From contig CAMYNW010000031.1 in assembly GCA_947259885.1 (NCBI GenBank), positions 1 to 34,239 of the forward strand: a stretch of DNA of 34,239 bases, read 5' to 3'. The position numbers were made by a program, and so were the translations under genes. Shown here one piece after another: positions 1 through 6,493 of this stretch. Each line of letters begins with the position of its first letter. The first letter of the stretch is position 1. The notes beneath the pieces are model-generated. The model was given only the letters and a program-made list of their open reading frames with translations, was not told the DNA's origin and searched no databases. This DNA comes from an uncultured Gammaproteobacteria bacterium. Its GTDB lineage: Bacteria > Pseudomonadota > Gammaproteobacteria > Arenicellales > Poriferihabitantaceae.

Positions 1-44
1 TCCTTAACCTGTGCTCACCAGGAGAGGGGCGGCTTGCACTACAC

Positions 45-67
45 CCAGGTCCGAACTTGGTTTTTTT
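45..67 (+). terminator. Rho-independent terminator of an off-window upstream gene
   Basis: A 6-bp stem (CCAGGT with ACTTGG, one G-T pair) closes a CCGA loop and is followed at once by seven T residues on the plus strand. This is the normal form of an intrinsic terminator. It would end a plus-strand gene lying left of the window. In related bacteria recA or recX often precedes alaS, so one of those is a reasonable guess, but nothing of it is visible here. Confidence 0.6.
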
Positions 68-156
68 ACATTCCCGCACCCTTATCACTCACATCGCATT
101 CATTTTAAAATTAAACTTGGGTATGATCCCGGGCCTGTTAGGCTATTGCCCTGAAA

Positions 157-2748
157 ATGAAAACCACCGAGATCAGAAGGCGTTTCCTGGATTATTTTAA
201 GGCCCATGGCCACCGCGAGGTACCAAGCAGTTCACTGGTGCCCGGGAACGATCCGACCCTGCTGTTTACTAACGCCGGCATGGTGCAGTTTAAGGATCTT
301 TTCCTTGGGGAAGAGCAACGGGATTATGATCGAGCGGTGACGTCTCAGCGTTGCGTCCGTGCTGGAGGAAAGCATAACGATCTTGAGAATGTGGGCTATA
401 CCGCACGTCATCACACCTTCTTCGAGATGCTCGGTAATTTCAGTTTTGGTGATTATTTTAAGGAAGATGCAATAAAGTTTGCCTGGGAACTGCTCACTAA
501 AGAGTTCTGCTTACCTCCAGAGAAACTCTGGGTGACTGTTTTTGAAGAGGACGATGAGGCGGAGAATATCTGGATAGGTCAGATTGGGATTCCAAAAGAT
601 CGGATAGCCCGAATCGGTGCGAAGGACAATTTTTGGCAGATGGGAGAAACGGGGCCATGCGGTCCATGTTCCGAAATTTTCTTTGATCATGGACCAAAAG
701 TTGAAGGCGGGCCTCCTGGCACGCCCGAAGAAGATGGAGACCGCTATGTTGAAATCTGGAACCTGGTATTCATGCAGTTTAACCGAAGTGCAGGGGGGGA
801 ACTAACGCCTTTACCGAAACCATCTGTTGACACAGGCATGGGACTCGAGCGGATCGCTGCTGTGCTGCAAGGTGTGCATAGCAATTATGAAATAGATCTG
901 TTTCAGAATTTAATCAGAGAAGCCGCTGAGTTGCTTGGTGTGACTGATCTTGAGAGCAAATCCTTGCGTGTTATCGCAGATCATATACGATCGACTTCGT
1001 TTCTGGTGGTAGATGGCGTAATCCCTTCTAATGAAGGTAGGGGTTACGTGCTGCGTAGAATCATACGTCGTGCAATCCGTCATGGATATCAGCTGGGTTC
1101 ACGTGAACCTTTTCTGCACAAGCTTGTTGCATCTCTGGTGACAGAGATGGGTGATGCGTATCCAGAGCTTGTCCAACAGCAGACAACTATAGAGCGGGTG
1201 CTCAAATTAGAAAACGAGAAGTTTAATGAGACTCTGGATCAAGGCCTCAAGATCCTGGATCGTGAAATCAGTGAACTGGAGGGTGACACAATAGACGGGG
1301 AGGTGGTGTTTAAACTTTACGACACGTTTGGATTTCCAGTGGACCTTACCGCGGACGTAGCCAGAGAACACAATCTGGCAATAGACCAGCCTGGATTTGA
1401 AACGGCGATGGACGCGCAGCGTGAAAGAGCCCGTGCCGCCAGCCAGTTTGTGCAAGGAGACAAGATCAAACTCGATAACATTGCACCAACAAAATTTAAT
1501 GGCTACCAGTCTTTAGCTGAAAAAACCGAAATCATTGCGCTCGTTCGTGAGCAGCAACCGGTTGATTTTCTTGAGGATGGTGACAGTGGAATTTTGGTCG
1601 CTGATGCCACATCGTTTTATGCGGAAAGTGGTGGCCAGGTTGGCGATCAGGGCACGATCACATTTGGTGGGATAACATTTGAAGTAACGGATACCCAATA
1701 TCTTGCGAATAAAGTAATCGGTCATTTAGGTCGGGTAAGCGGTGGACGCCTGGCAGTGGGACAAGTTGGAAATGCGGTTGTCAGCGATACCCTGCGTGCA
1801 GGCAGTGCGAATAACCACTCTGCCACGCACCTGCTTCATGCTGCATTAAAGTTTGTGTTGGGTGGTCACGTCCAGCAAAAAGGGTCGCTGGTCGAACCGG
1901 GCAGGCTTCGATTTGATTTCTCGCATCATGAGATGGTTTCTACGGTTCAACTGGAAACCATCGAAGCAATGGTTAACGAACAGATCCGGAGAAATCTTGA
2001 AGTAAGTTCAGTGGAAATGGAGCTTGAGGAAGCAAAAGGGGCTGGTGCAGAGGCTTTGTTTGGGGAAAAGTATGACAGTAAAGTGCGCACAATTAGGATG
2101 GGAGAATTCTCGTTTGAGTTATGTGGCGGCACCCATGTTAGCCGCACAGGAGATATCGGTTTTTTTAAAATTTTGTCTGAGTCTGGTGTTGCAGCGGGGA
2201 TTCGTCGGATAGAGGCAATCTCTGGAAGTACTGCAGAAAAATGGATCGTAAAACAACTTTCAATTTTGAGCGATGCATCCGCCAGCCTCAAGATTTCGCC
2301 CGATCAACTAGTAAGTCGTTTGAAATCCATACTGGAAACGCAAAGAGATCAGCAAAAACAGATACAGAGTCTGCAAGCAAAGTTGGCTACCGGTGACGTC
2401 ACAGGAAGTGCCATTAGGCAGGTGAACGGAGTAAGTGTTGTCGCAATTCGGCAGGATGATACCGATGTTAAGACCATGAGGATGACTGTGGATCAGTGGA
2501 AAAACAAGCTGCGCAGTGGGGTTGTTATGGTCACTGGGGCAAAGGATGGCAAGGTAACTATGATCGCGGGTGTAAGTAAGGATCTCACTGATCGTTTCAA
2601 GGCGGGTGAATTGATCAGCCATCTGGCGCCTATGGCAGGCGGAAAGGGCGGGGGAAAAGCCGAGTTAGCGCAAGGCGGGGGCTCTGATACTGAATCAGTC
2701 GATCGCTTAATTGACGCTACATATCAGTGGGTGGAGAAATCATCCTGA
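157..2748 (+). CDS. alaS: Alanine--tRNA ligase (AlaRS)
   Basis: Cytoplasmic class II aminoacyl-tRNA synthetase that charges tRNA-Ala. At 863 residues it is close to the usual 875. The N-terminal catalytic core is plain (SSSLVPGNDPTLLFTNAGM near residues 24-42, then the motif around GKHNDLENVGYTARHHTFFEM). The editing domain carries the zinc-binding residues H554 and H558 (HSATH) and C656 and H660 (CGGTH), so mischarged Ser or Gly should be cleared. The C-terminal glycine-rich GGKGGGK stretch and C-Ala domain are present. The ATG at 157 gives the expected N-terminus MKTTEIRRRFLDYF, although no strong ribosome site precedes it. A TATGAT at 122-127 could be a -10 box, without a good -35. The gene is followed 86 bp later by lysC, the classic order before csrA. 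Confidence 0.98.
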   Translation: MKTTEIRRRFLDYFKAHGHREVPSSSLVPGNDPTLLFTNAGMVQFKDLFLGEEQRDYDRAVTSQRCVRAGGKHNDLENVGYTARHHTFFEMLGNFSFGDYFKEDAIKFAWELLTKEFCLPPEKLWVTVFEEDDEAENIWIGQIGIPKDRIARIGAKDNFWQMGETGPCGPCSEIFFDHGPKVEGGPPGTPEEDGDRYVEIWNLVFMQFNRSAGGELTPLPKPSVDTGMGLERIAAVLQGVHSNYEIDLFQNLIREAAELLGVTDLESKSLRVIADHIRSTSFLVVDGVIPSNEGRGYVLRRIIRRAIRHGYQLGSREPFLHKLVASLVTEMGDAYPELVQQQTTIERVLKLENEKFNETLDQGLKILDREISELEGDTIDGEVVFKLYDTFGFPVDLTADVAREHNLAIDQPGFETAMDAQRERARAASQFVQGDKIKLDNIAPTKFNGYQSLAEKTEIIALVREQQPVDFLEDGDSGILVADATSFYAESGGQVGDQGTITFGGITFEVTDTQYLANKVIGHLGRVSGGRLAVGQVGNAVVSDTLRAGSANNHSATHLLHAALKFVLGGHVQQKGSLVEPGRLRFDFSHHEMVSTVQLETIEAMVNEQIRRNLEVSSVEMELEEAKGAGAEALFGEKYDSKVRTIRMGEFSFELCGGTHVSRTGDIGFFKILSESGVAAGIRRIEAISGSTAEKWIVKQLSILSDASASLKISPDQLVSRLKSILETQRDQQKQIQSLQAKLATGDVTGSAIRQVNGVSVVAIRQDDTDVKTMRMTVDQWKNKLRSGVVMVTGAKDGKVTMIAGVSKDLTDRFKAGELISHLAPMAGGKGGGKAELAQGGGSDTESVDRLIDATYQWVEKSS

Positions 2749-2834
2749 GTGCTTTACATTTGTCGATAGAGGCGATTTAATCGCGGCCAATTTTTAGCCC
2801 TCTTCTGGGGGTAAATCCTTAAATCCTACTAGCA

Positions 2835-4067
2835 TTGTCCTTACTCGTAGAAAAATACGGCGGTACTTCGGTTGGGTCAGTAGAGCGTATTCGCGCTGTC
2901 GCGGAGAACGTGGCGGCATCTGCTCGTCAGGGCCATCAGGTGATTGCAGTAGTGTCCGCAATGAGCGGAGAAACCAACCGTCTGCTGGCACTGGCGGATG
3001 AAGTCCACCAAAATCCCCCAGCACGCGAAATTGATGTGCTGGTTTCGACCGGAGAACAGGTCACCATTGCATTGTTGTCCATGGCACTTGACGACATTGG
3101 CGTAAAAGCGCGGTCATATACCGGAGGTCAGATCCGAATACTAACTGATGATATCCATGGCAGGGCCAGGATACAAAGCATAGACGCAGCTAACGTTAAG
3201 TCGGACCTCGAGAAGGGCAGAGTTGTGGTTATCGCGGGATTCCAAGGTGTCGATTCGTCAAATAACATCACCACATTGGGTCGAGGGGGCTCTGATACCA
3301 CGGCGGTCGCCATGGCAGCCGCGCTTAATGCGGATGAATGCAGAATTTATACTGATGTAGATGGTGTTTACACCACTGACCCACGAATTGTTCCAGAAGC
3401 GAGACGGCTTGACAGAATAACCTTTGAGGAAATGCTCGAGTTGTCAGGAGCCGGTGCCAAGGTCTTACAGATTCGATCCGTGGAGTTTGCCGGCAAGTAC
3501 AACGTACCGCTTCGGGTGCTCTCTTCTTTTAAGCCGGGCCCTGGAACACTGATTACCTATGAGGACAAATCGATGGAGCAACCATTAATCTCTGGAATCG
3601 CCTGCACTCTTGACGAAGCGAAAGTTACGGTCCGTGGCGTTCCTGACAGACCGGGAATTGCATACAGTATTCTGGGCCCTGTATCGGACGCCCATGTTAT
3701 CGTTGATATGATTGTGCAGAATATCGGATCAGATGGCATGACTGATTTCACCTTCACAATTCCAAGCACGGATCTTCAGAAGTGTATTAGTCTGTTGAAT
3801 CCCGTAGTGGAACAACTTGGTGCGGGTGAAGTGGTTGGCGACAGCGATCTGGCAAAAATTTCTCTGGTTGGGGTGGGAATGCGCTCTCACGCCGGCATTG
3901 CTACTACTATGTTCCAGGCGCTTTCAGAGAAAGGAATAAATATTCAGATGATCTCTACTTCTGAAATCAAAATCTCGGTAACAATAGACAAAGAATACGC
4001 CGAGCTTGCGGTCCGTACCCTGCATAAAACCTTCGATCTGGAAGAAACCACGTCAGTAGTGGTTTAA
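2835..4067 (+). CDS. lysC: Aspartate kinase (aspartokinase), TTG start
   Basis: Phosphorylates L-aspartate, the first step toward lysine, threonine, methionine and diaminopimelate. The protein has 410 residues, the usual length for the monofunctional enzyme. It opens with the kinase motif KYGGTSVGS (residues 7-15), has the GRGGSDTTAVA nucleotide-site segment mid-protein, and ends with two ACT domains (roughly 265-410) that normally bind the feedback inhibitors. The start must be TTG at 2835: an in-frame stop lies at 2820-2822 and no ATG or GTG falls between, while the protein aligns from its first residues with the family. There is no good Shine-Dalgarno sequence, so translation may be weak or coupled. 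The 86-bp gap after alaS holds a short GCGAT-TTA-ATCGC hairpin (2772-2784) without an adjacent T tract. No lysine riboswitch would fit in it. Confidence 0.97.
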   Translation: MSLLVEKYGGTSVGSVERIRAVAENVAASARQGHQVIAVVSAMSGETNRLLALADEVHQNPPAREIDVLVSTGEQVTIALLSMALDDIGVKARSYTGGQIRILTDDIHGRARIQSIDAANVKSDLEKGRVVVIAGFQGVDSSNNITTLGRGGSDTTAVAMAAALNADECRIYTDVDGVYTTDPRIVPEARRLDRITFEEMLELSGAGAKVLQIRSVEFAGKYNVPLRVLSSFKPGPGTLITYEDKSMEQPLISGIACTLDEAKVTVRGVPDRPGIAYSILGPVSDAHVIVDMIVQNIGSDGMTDFTFTIPSTDLQKCISLLNPVVEQLGAGEVVGDSDLAKISLVGVGMRSHAGIATTMFQALSEKGINIQMISTSEIKISVTIDKEYAELAVRTLHKTFDLEETTSVVV

Positions 4068-4141
4068 GAGCCCTTTGTCCTTGTCCCTTAGAGCAAAATA
4101 TGGGGCGTGGCTGAATCAATTTAGACTTGTAACTCAATCTA

Positions 4142-4214
4142 AAAGCGTATAGTTTTGGGTTTGGAATTCGAGGTGTTGATCATAAAAGCGAGGTGGTGAG
4201 TTTGTATACGCTTT
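4142..4214. repeat. Long-span inverted repeat upstream of csrA
   Basis: AAAGCGTATA at 4142-4151 is exactly complementary to TATACGCTTT at 4205-4214, with 53 bases between. It lies in the 211-bp gap between lysC and csrA. It could close a larger leader-RNA structure if transcription starts upstream, or be two copies of a binding site in opposite orientation. The pairing is seen directly; the role is unknown. Confidence 0.4.
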
Positions 4215-4220
4215 AACAGC

Positions 4221-4270
4221 ACGGTTTCGGAAACCGTTACAAATAGTATTTGGAACAATACAAACAGGAG
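4221..4270 (+). promoter_or_regulatory. csrA leader: GGA hairpin and ribosome site overlapping a CsrA-type motif
   Basis: A near-perfect palindrome (4221-4237) folds as ACGGTT, loop TCGGA, AACCGT, placing a GGA (4229-4231) in the loop, the geometry preferred by CsrA. A second GGA occurs at 4252-4254. A third is inside the ribosome site: ACAGGA at 4264-4269 overlaps GGAG at 4267-4270, eight bases before the csrA ATG. CsrA of Escherichia coli is known to repress its own translation through several such leader sites, one over the Shine-Dalgarno. The sequence suggests the same here. Binding itself is inferred. Confidence 0.55.
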
Positions 4271-4278
4271 CAGAGCAA

Positions 4279-4545
4279 ATGTTAATTCTAACCCGCCGTA
4301 TCGGCGAATCAGTTTTTATTGGCGAAGAAGTAAGAATGACTGTACTCGGAGTTAGAGGCACCCAGGTACGGATTGGTATTAATGCCCCCAAGGATGTGCC
4401 GGTGCATCGAGAAGAAATTTATTATCGGATTAAAAATGAACAGGGAGATGGAGATGGAGGCGCAAATCACTATGACCAAGGACACCAGCAAGATGATCAG
4501 TATGACGATGACCAAAATGATCAAGGCGACCCTCACAATACCTGA
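4279..4545 (+). CDS. csrA: Carbon storage regulator CsrA with an acidic, Asp/Gln-rich C-terminal tail
   Basis: Homodimeric RNA-binding regulator that binds GGA motifs in mRNA leaders and controls translation and stability. Residues 1-52 are canonical: MLILTRR at the start with the RNA-contacting R6, GVRGTQVRIGINAPKDV in the middle, and VHREEIY with R44. The family normally ends near residue 60-65. This protein runs to 88, adding about 35 residues (54-88) with ten Asp, seven Gln, several His, Gly and Asn, and no Lys or Arg. The tail looks disordered. Its DNA begins with three GGA triplets six bases apart (4444-4458) and then has GAT/GAC/CAA-rich triplets. The start is set by GGAG at 4267-4270. 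Position after alaS and lysC and before tRNA-Ser and tRNA-Arg is the conserved one. A frameshift that opened the tail cannot be excluded, but the reading frame is clean. Confidence 0.96.
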   Translation: MLILTRRIGESVFIGEEVRMTVLGVRGTQVRIGINAPKDVPVHREEIYYRIKNEQGDGDGGANHYDQGHQQDDQYDDDQNDQGDPHNT

Positions 4546-4587
4546 CTTTCTTGTAGATTCCCCCCCGTTTCAAGAGCACACTTTTTA

Positions 4588-4613
4588 GGCTGCCTGGTGT
4601 AAACTCGGCAGCC
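4588..4613 (+). repeat. Hairpin between csrA and tRNA-Ser
   Basis: GGCTGCC at 4588-4594 pairs perfectly with GGCAGCC at 4607-4613 around a 12-base loop, ending two bases before the tRNA-Ser 5' end. No T tract follows, so it is not a standard terminator. If csrA reads through into the tRNAs, it could be a processing landmark. It may also overlap a tRNA promoter, as TAAACT at 4600-4605 resembles a weak -10 box followed by a GC-rich discriminator. Confidence 0.4.
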
Positions 4614-4615
4614 GT

Positions 4616-4706
4616 GGAGAGGTGGCCGAGTGGCTGAAGGCGCTCCCCTGCTAAGGGAGTATACGTTAATAGCGTATCGAGGGTTCGAATCCCTCTCTCT
4701 CCGCCA
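4616..4706 (+). tRNA. tRNA-Ser (anticodon GCU)
   Basis: A full class II tRNA with encoded CCA. The 7-bp acceptor stem pairs GGAGAGG with TCTCTCC plus discriminator G and CCA (4704-4706). The D arm, the CTCCC/GGGAG anticodon stem with loop CTGCTAA (anticodon GCT at 4650-4652), a long variable arm and the GGGTTCGAATCCC T arm are all visible. It reads AGC and AGU codons. Loop base 32 is C, the base thiolated by TtcA in enteric tRNA-Ser(GCU). It follows csrA, as in many gammaproteobacteria. Confidence 0.97.
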
Positions 4707-4736
4707 AAGCGACCGCCGCATTTAAATCGGTTTAAA

Positions 4737-4787
4737 CTTTGATCCAGCAATTTGTCGAATCAAAGGTAGTCCCTGCCCCTCGGGGCA
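4737..4787 (+). repeat. Two hairpins in the spacer between the tRNA genes
   Basis: CTTTGAT (4737-4743) pairs exactly with ATCAAAG (4759-4765). TGCCCC (4774-4779) pairs with GGGGCA (4782-4787) across a very short loop. Neither is followed by a T tract. In a joint tRNA transcript such hairpins would mark the spacer for endonuclease trimming; that role is inferred from position. Confidence 0.4.
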
Positions 4788-4800
4788 AATGTTGCACGGA

Positions 4801-4877
4801 GCGCCCGTAGCTCAGTTGGATAGAGTGCCTGGCTACGAACCAGGAGGTCGGAGGTTCGAATCCTTCCGGGCGCGCCA
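4801..4877 (+). tRNA. tRNA-Arg (anticodon ACG)
   Basis: A 77-base tRNA with encoded CCA (4875-4877). The acceptor stem pairs GCGCCCG with CGGGCGC. The anticodon stem CCTGG/CCAGG holds the loop CTACGAA, with anticodon ACG at 4835-4837. The A at position 34 would be deaminated to inosine by TadA, letting it read CGU, CGC and CGA. The T arm GAGGTTCGAATCCTTC is standard. Base 32 is C, a TtcA target in the enteric isoacceptor. It is probably co-expressed with the tRNA-Ser 94 bp upstream. Confidence 0.97.
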
Positions 4878-4962
4878 TATTAATCTGGGTTCTTACCGGA
4901 CACTTACTAAAATTTTCCCTTTGCAGTGATGGTTTTTCCTTAATCGGGATTAGGTGCGTGTA

Positions 4963-4981
4963 TTTCGATTACGAATCGAAA
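4963..4981. promoter_or_regulatory. 19-bp palindrome upstream of glnK, possible operator
   Basis: TTTCGATT and AATCGAAA form 8-bp perfect arms around ACG. No T tract follows on either strand, so it does not look like a terminator. It sits about 95 bp upstream of the candidate sigma54 element of glnK, in the 263-bp gap after tRNA-Arg. It does not match the NtrC consensus. It could be an operator for another regulator or a structure at the end of the tRNA transcript. Confidence 0.35.
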
Positions 4982-5057
4982 GATGCCAACTTGACGGGAA
5001 AGTGCACAAATCCATGAACATATGTCCAAGCAAATACCAGCCTGAACTCGCTATGGG

Positions 5058-5073
5058 GGGTGCAGAAATTGCC
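5058..5073 (+). promoter_or_regulatory. Candidate sigma54 (-24/-12) promoter of glnK
   Basis: GGGTGC, five bases, then TTGCC gives GG at 5059-5060 and GC at 5071-5072, exactly ten bases apart as required for RpoN promoters. TTGC of the -12 element is intact; the -24 element (GGTGC for GGCAC) is less good. Transcription would begin near 5084. No clear paired NtrC site was found upstream, only a GTGCAC half-like site at 5002-5007. Nitrogen control of glnK through NtrC and sigma54 is the rule in proteobacteria. Confidence 0.5.
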
Positions 5074-5082
5074 GTCAGCGGG

Positions 5083-5112
5083 GTGACCGGCTAAAGTAGA
5101 TAGACTTATAAT
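5083..5112 (+). promoter_or_regulatory. Candidate sigma70 promoter of glnK
   Basis: A perfect TATAAT (5107-5112) lies 18 bases downstream of GTGACC (5083-5088), which matches TTGACA at four of six positions. It would start transcription near 5119 and give a leader of about 20 bases before the glnK ATG. Together with the sigma54 candidate just upstream, this would give tandem promoters with basal and nitrogen-responsive output. Confidence 0.5.
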
Positions 5113-5140
5113 TTGAATATATTTGAGGAACTAAGTACTC

Positions 5141-5479
5141 ATGAAACTTGTCACCGCAATAATTAAACCATTCAAACTTGACGACGTGCGAGATGCGCTT
5201 TCTGAAGTAGGTATTCAGGGGATGACCGTAACTGAAGTCAAGGGGTTTGGGCGACAAAAGGGACATACAGAGCTTTACCGTGGCGCTGAATATGTGGTTG
5301 ATTTCGTGCCCAAAGTGAAACTGGAAGTTGCAGTAGAAAACGACCGGCTGGATCAGGTCGTTGACGCAATTGTTCAGGCCGCGCAGACAGGCAAAGTAGG
5401 GGACGGTAAAATTTTCGTTTACGAACTCGCCAAAGCAATACGAATACGTACGGGTGAGCTGGACGACGACGCATTGTAG
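5141..5479 (+). CDS. glnK: Nitrogen regulatory protein PII, GlnK type
   Basis: Small trimeric signal protein that senses 2-oxoglutarate, ATP/ADP and (through uridylylation) glutamine, and passes the nitrogen status to targets such as NtrB, GlnE and AmtB. The 112 residues are the standard length. MKLVTAIIKPFKLDDVRDAL at the start is of GlnK type rather than the MKKI form common in GlnB. The T-loop ELYRGAEYVVDF carries the uridylylation site Y51, and TGKVGDGKIFV (residues 83-93) is the nucleotide-binding B-loop. GAGGA lies 12 bases before the ATG. The usual partner amtB is not next to it; a Sel1-repeat gene follows instead. GlnB versus GlnK cannot be settled without the rest of the genome. Confidence 0.93.
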   Translation: MKLVTAIIKPFKLDDVRDALSEVGIQGMTVTEVKGFGRQKGHTELYRGAEYVVDFVPKVKLEVAVENDRLDQVVDAIVQAAQTGKVGDGKIFVYELAKAIRIRTGELDDDAL

Positions 5480-5480
5480 C

Positions 5481-5508
5481 CCCTCTTTGAAAACACCCTC
5501 TTTGAAAA
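5481..5508 (+). repeat. 13-bp tandem direct repeat at the glnK/Sel1 junction
   Basis: CCCTCTTTGAAAA occurs at 5481-5493 and again at 5496-5508, a 15-bp period that preserves the reading frame. Both copies contain a TTG in the frame of the Sel1 gene, so the repeat duplicates a possible start codon (5487 and 5502). It probably arose by slippage. Confidence 0.6.
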
Positions 5509-6470
5509 AATCAGATTCCGCCAAACACTCATTCGTGAATCCTTCCTTAGTCGCCGGGTTGAGTTTTACAGCACTGCTCTGGTTGTATGGATCTGCCTAC
5601 GCTGGATATGAGGAAGGGTTGCGAGCATATGCGGCAAAAGACTTTAAATCTGCTGCGGAGGAATGGTCGACACCTGAACTGGAAGAAAATTCTGCTGCAA
5701 TGTTTGCCCTGGGAGTGATGTACATGCGCGGACAAGGTGTAGGCAAAGATCAGAAAAAGGGGGCGGAGTATTATCTTAAGTCAGCATCCATGGGCTTTAG
5801 TTCGGCTCAATATAATCTTGGGCTGGCTTATTTCGCGGGTAAAGGAGTGCCTCAAGATATTGAAAAATCGCGTTACTGGTGGCGTCAGGCTGCAGAACAG
5901 AATCATCCTGCTGCGCAATACAATTTGGGTGCGATTCTATGGAGTGGAAATGGCACCGTTCAGGACCAGGCGGGAGCCATGCATTGGTTTCGTAAAGCCA
6001 AGGTGAACGGCAATAAAGATGCCTCAACATTTCTCCTGACTTTGTTCGCCCCAATGTATAAAGAATTAAATGCGGAAAACCTCAAACTCGCCAATGATGC
6101 CAGTGAGCACAATATTCCGCTTATTGATCAGTTTGGCATGTATAAGCTCGGCCTGCAGGCGACTGAAAAACAACAGTATGAGCAGGCATTCGCCTATTGG
6201 GAACCGCTCGCGCGGGATGGACACCTGGATTCGCAGTATCAGATAGGGCGTTTATATGAACGAGGGGAAGGGGTTGGGGAAGACTTTAATATGGCTTTGG
6301 AATGGTATCAGCGGGCTGCGCAAAAGGGGCAAGGGGATGCCCAGTTTCGAATCGGTTTGTACCACATGAACGAGAATCCGGATAAGAATGAAGCCCTGGG
6401 ATTCTATTGGATACAGTCTGCTGCGGATAATGGCAGTGACCAAGCAAAGTCATATATCGATAATATGTGA
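5502..6470 (+). CDS. Secreted Sel1-like repeat (TPR-like) protein
   Basis: A helical-repeat scaffold protein, probably periplasmic. Several Sel1 repeats are visible: AMFALGVMYMRGQGVGKDQ, SAQYNLGLAYFAGKGVPQD, AAQYNLGAILWSGNGTVQD, then after a spacer DSQYQIGRLYERGEGVGED and DAQFRIGLYHMNENPD. The N-terminus has KK, a hydrophobic stretch (LVAGLSFTALLWLYG) and SAYA, a good signal peptide with cleavage before GYEEG. The start is uncertain. TTG at 5502 gives MKKSDSA and an orthodox signal peptide; TTG at 5487 and GTG at 5454 (overlapping the end of glnK by 26 bases) are alternatives. None has a clear ribosome site, which suggests coupling to glnK. Sel1 proteins usually mediate protein contacts. The partner is unknown. 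Confidence 0.88.
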   Translation: MKKSDSAKHSFVNPSLVAGLSFTALLWLYGSAYAGYEEGLRAYAAKDFKSAAEEWSTPELEENSAAMFALGVMYMRGQGVGKDQKKGAEYYLKSASMGFSSAQYNLGLAYFAGKGVPQDIEKSRYWWRQAAEQNHPAAQYNLGAILWSGNGTVQDQAGAMHWFRKAKVNGNKDASTFLLTLFAPMYKELNAENLKLANDASEHNIPLIDQFGMYKLGLQATEKQQYEQAFAYWEPLARDGHLDSQYQIGRLYERGEGVGEDFNMALEWYQRAAQKGQGDAQFRIGLYHMNENPDKNEALGFYWIQSAADNGSDQAKSYIDNM

Positions 6471-6493
6471 GGGTGCTGACAACCGCACATAGC

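Noticed and set aside
2772..2784. GCGAT-TTA-ATCGC hairpin between alaS and lysC as a terminator
   Set aside because: The stem is only five pairs and the T run begins several bases later, so it is too weak to call.
4430..4750. Minus-strand open frame of 106 residues containing GERGIRTLDT
   Set aside because: It reads the complement of tRNA-Ser and the end of csrA. This peptide is a well-known false protein produced by translating tRNA-Ser genes.
5075..5524. Minus-strand open frame of 149 residues opposite glnK
   Set aside because: It is fully antisense to a clear PII gene, has no recognisable domain, and is a shadow of its codon pattern.
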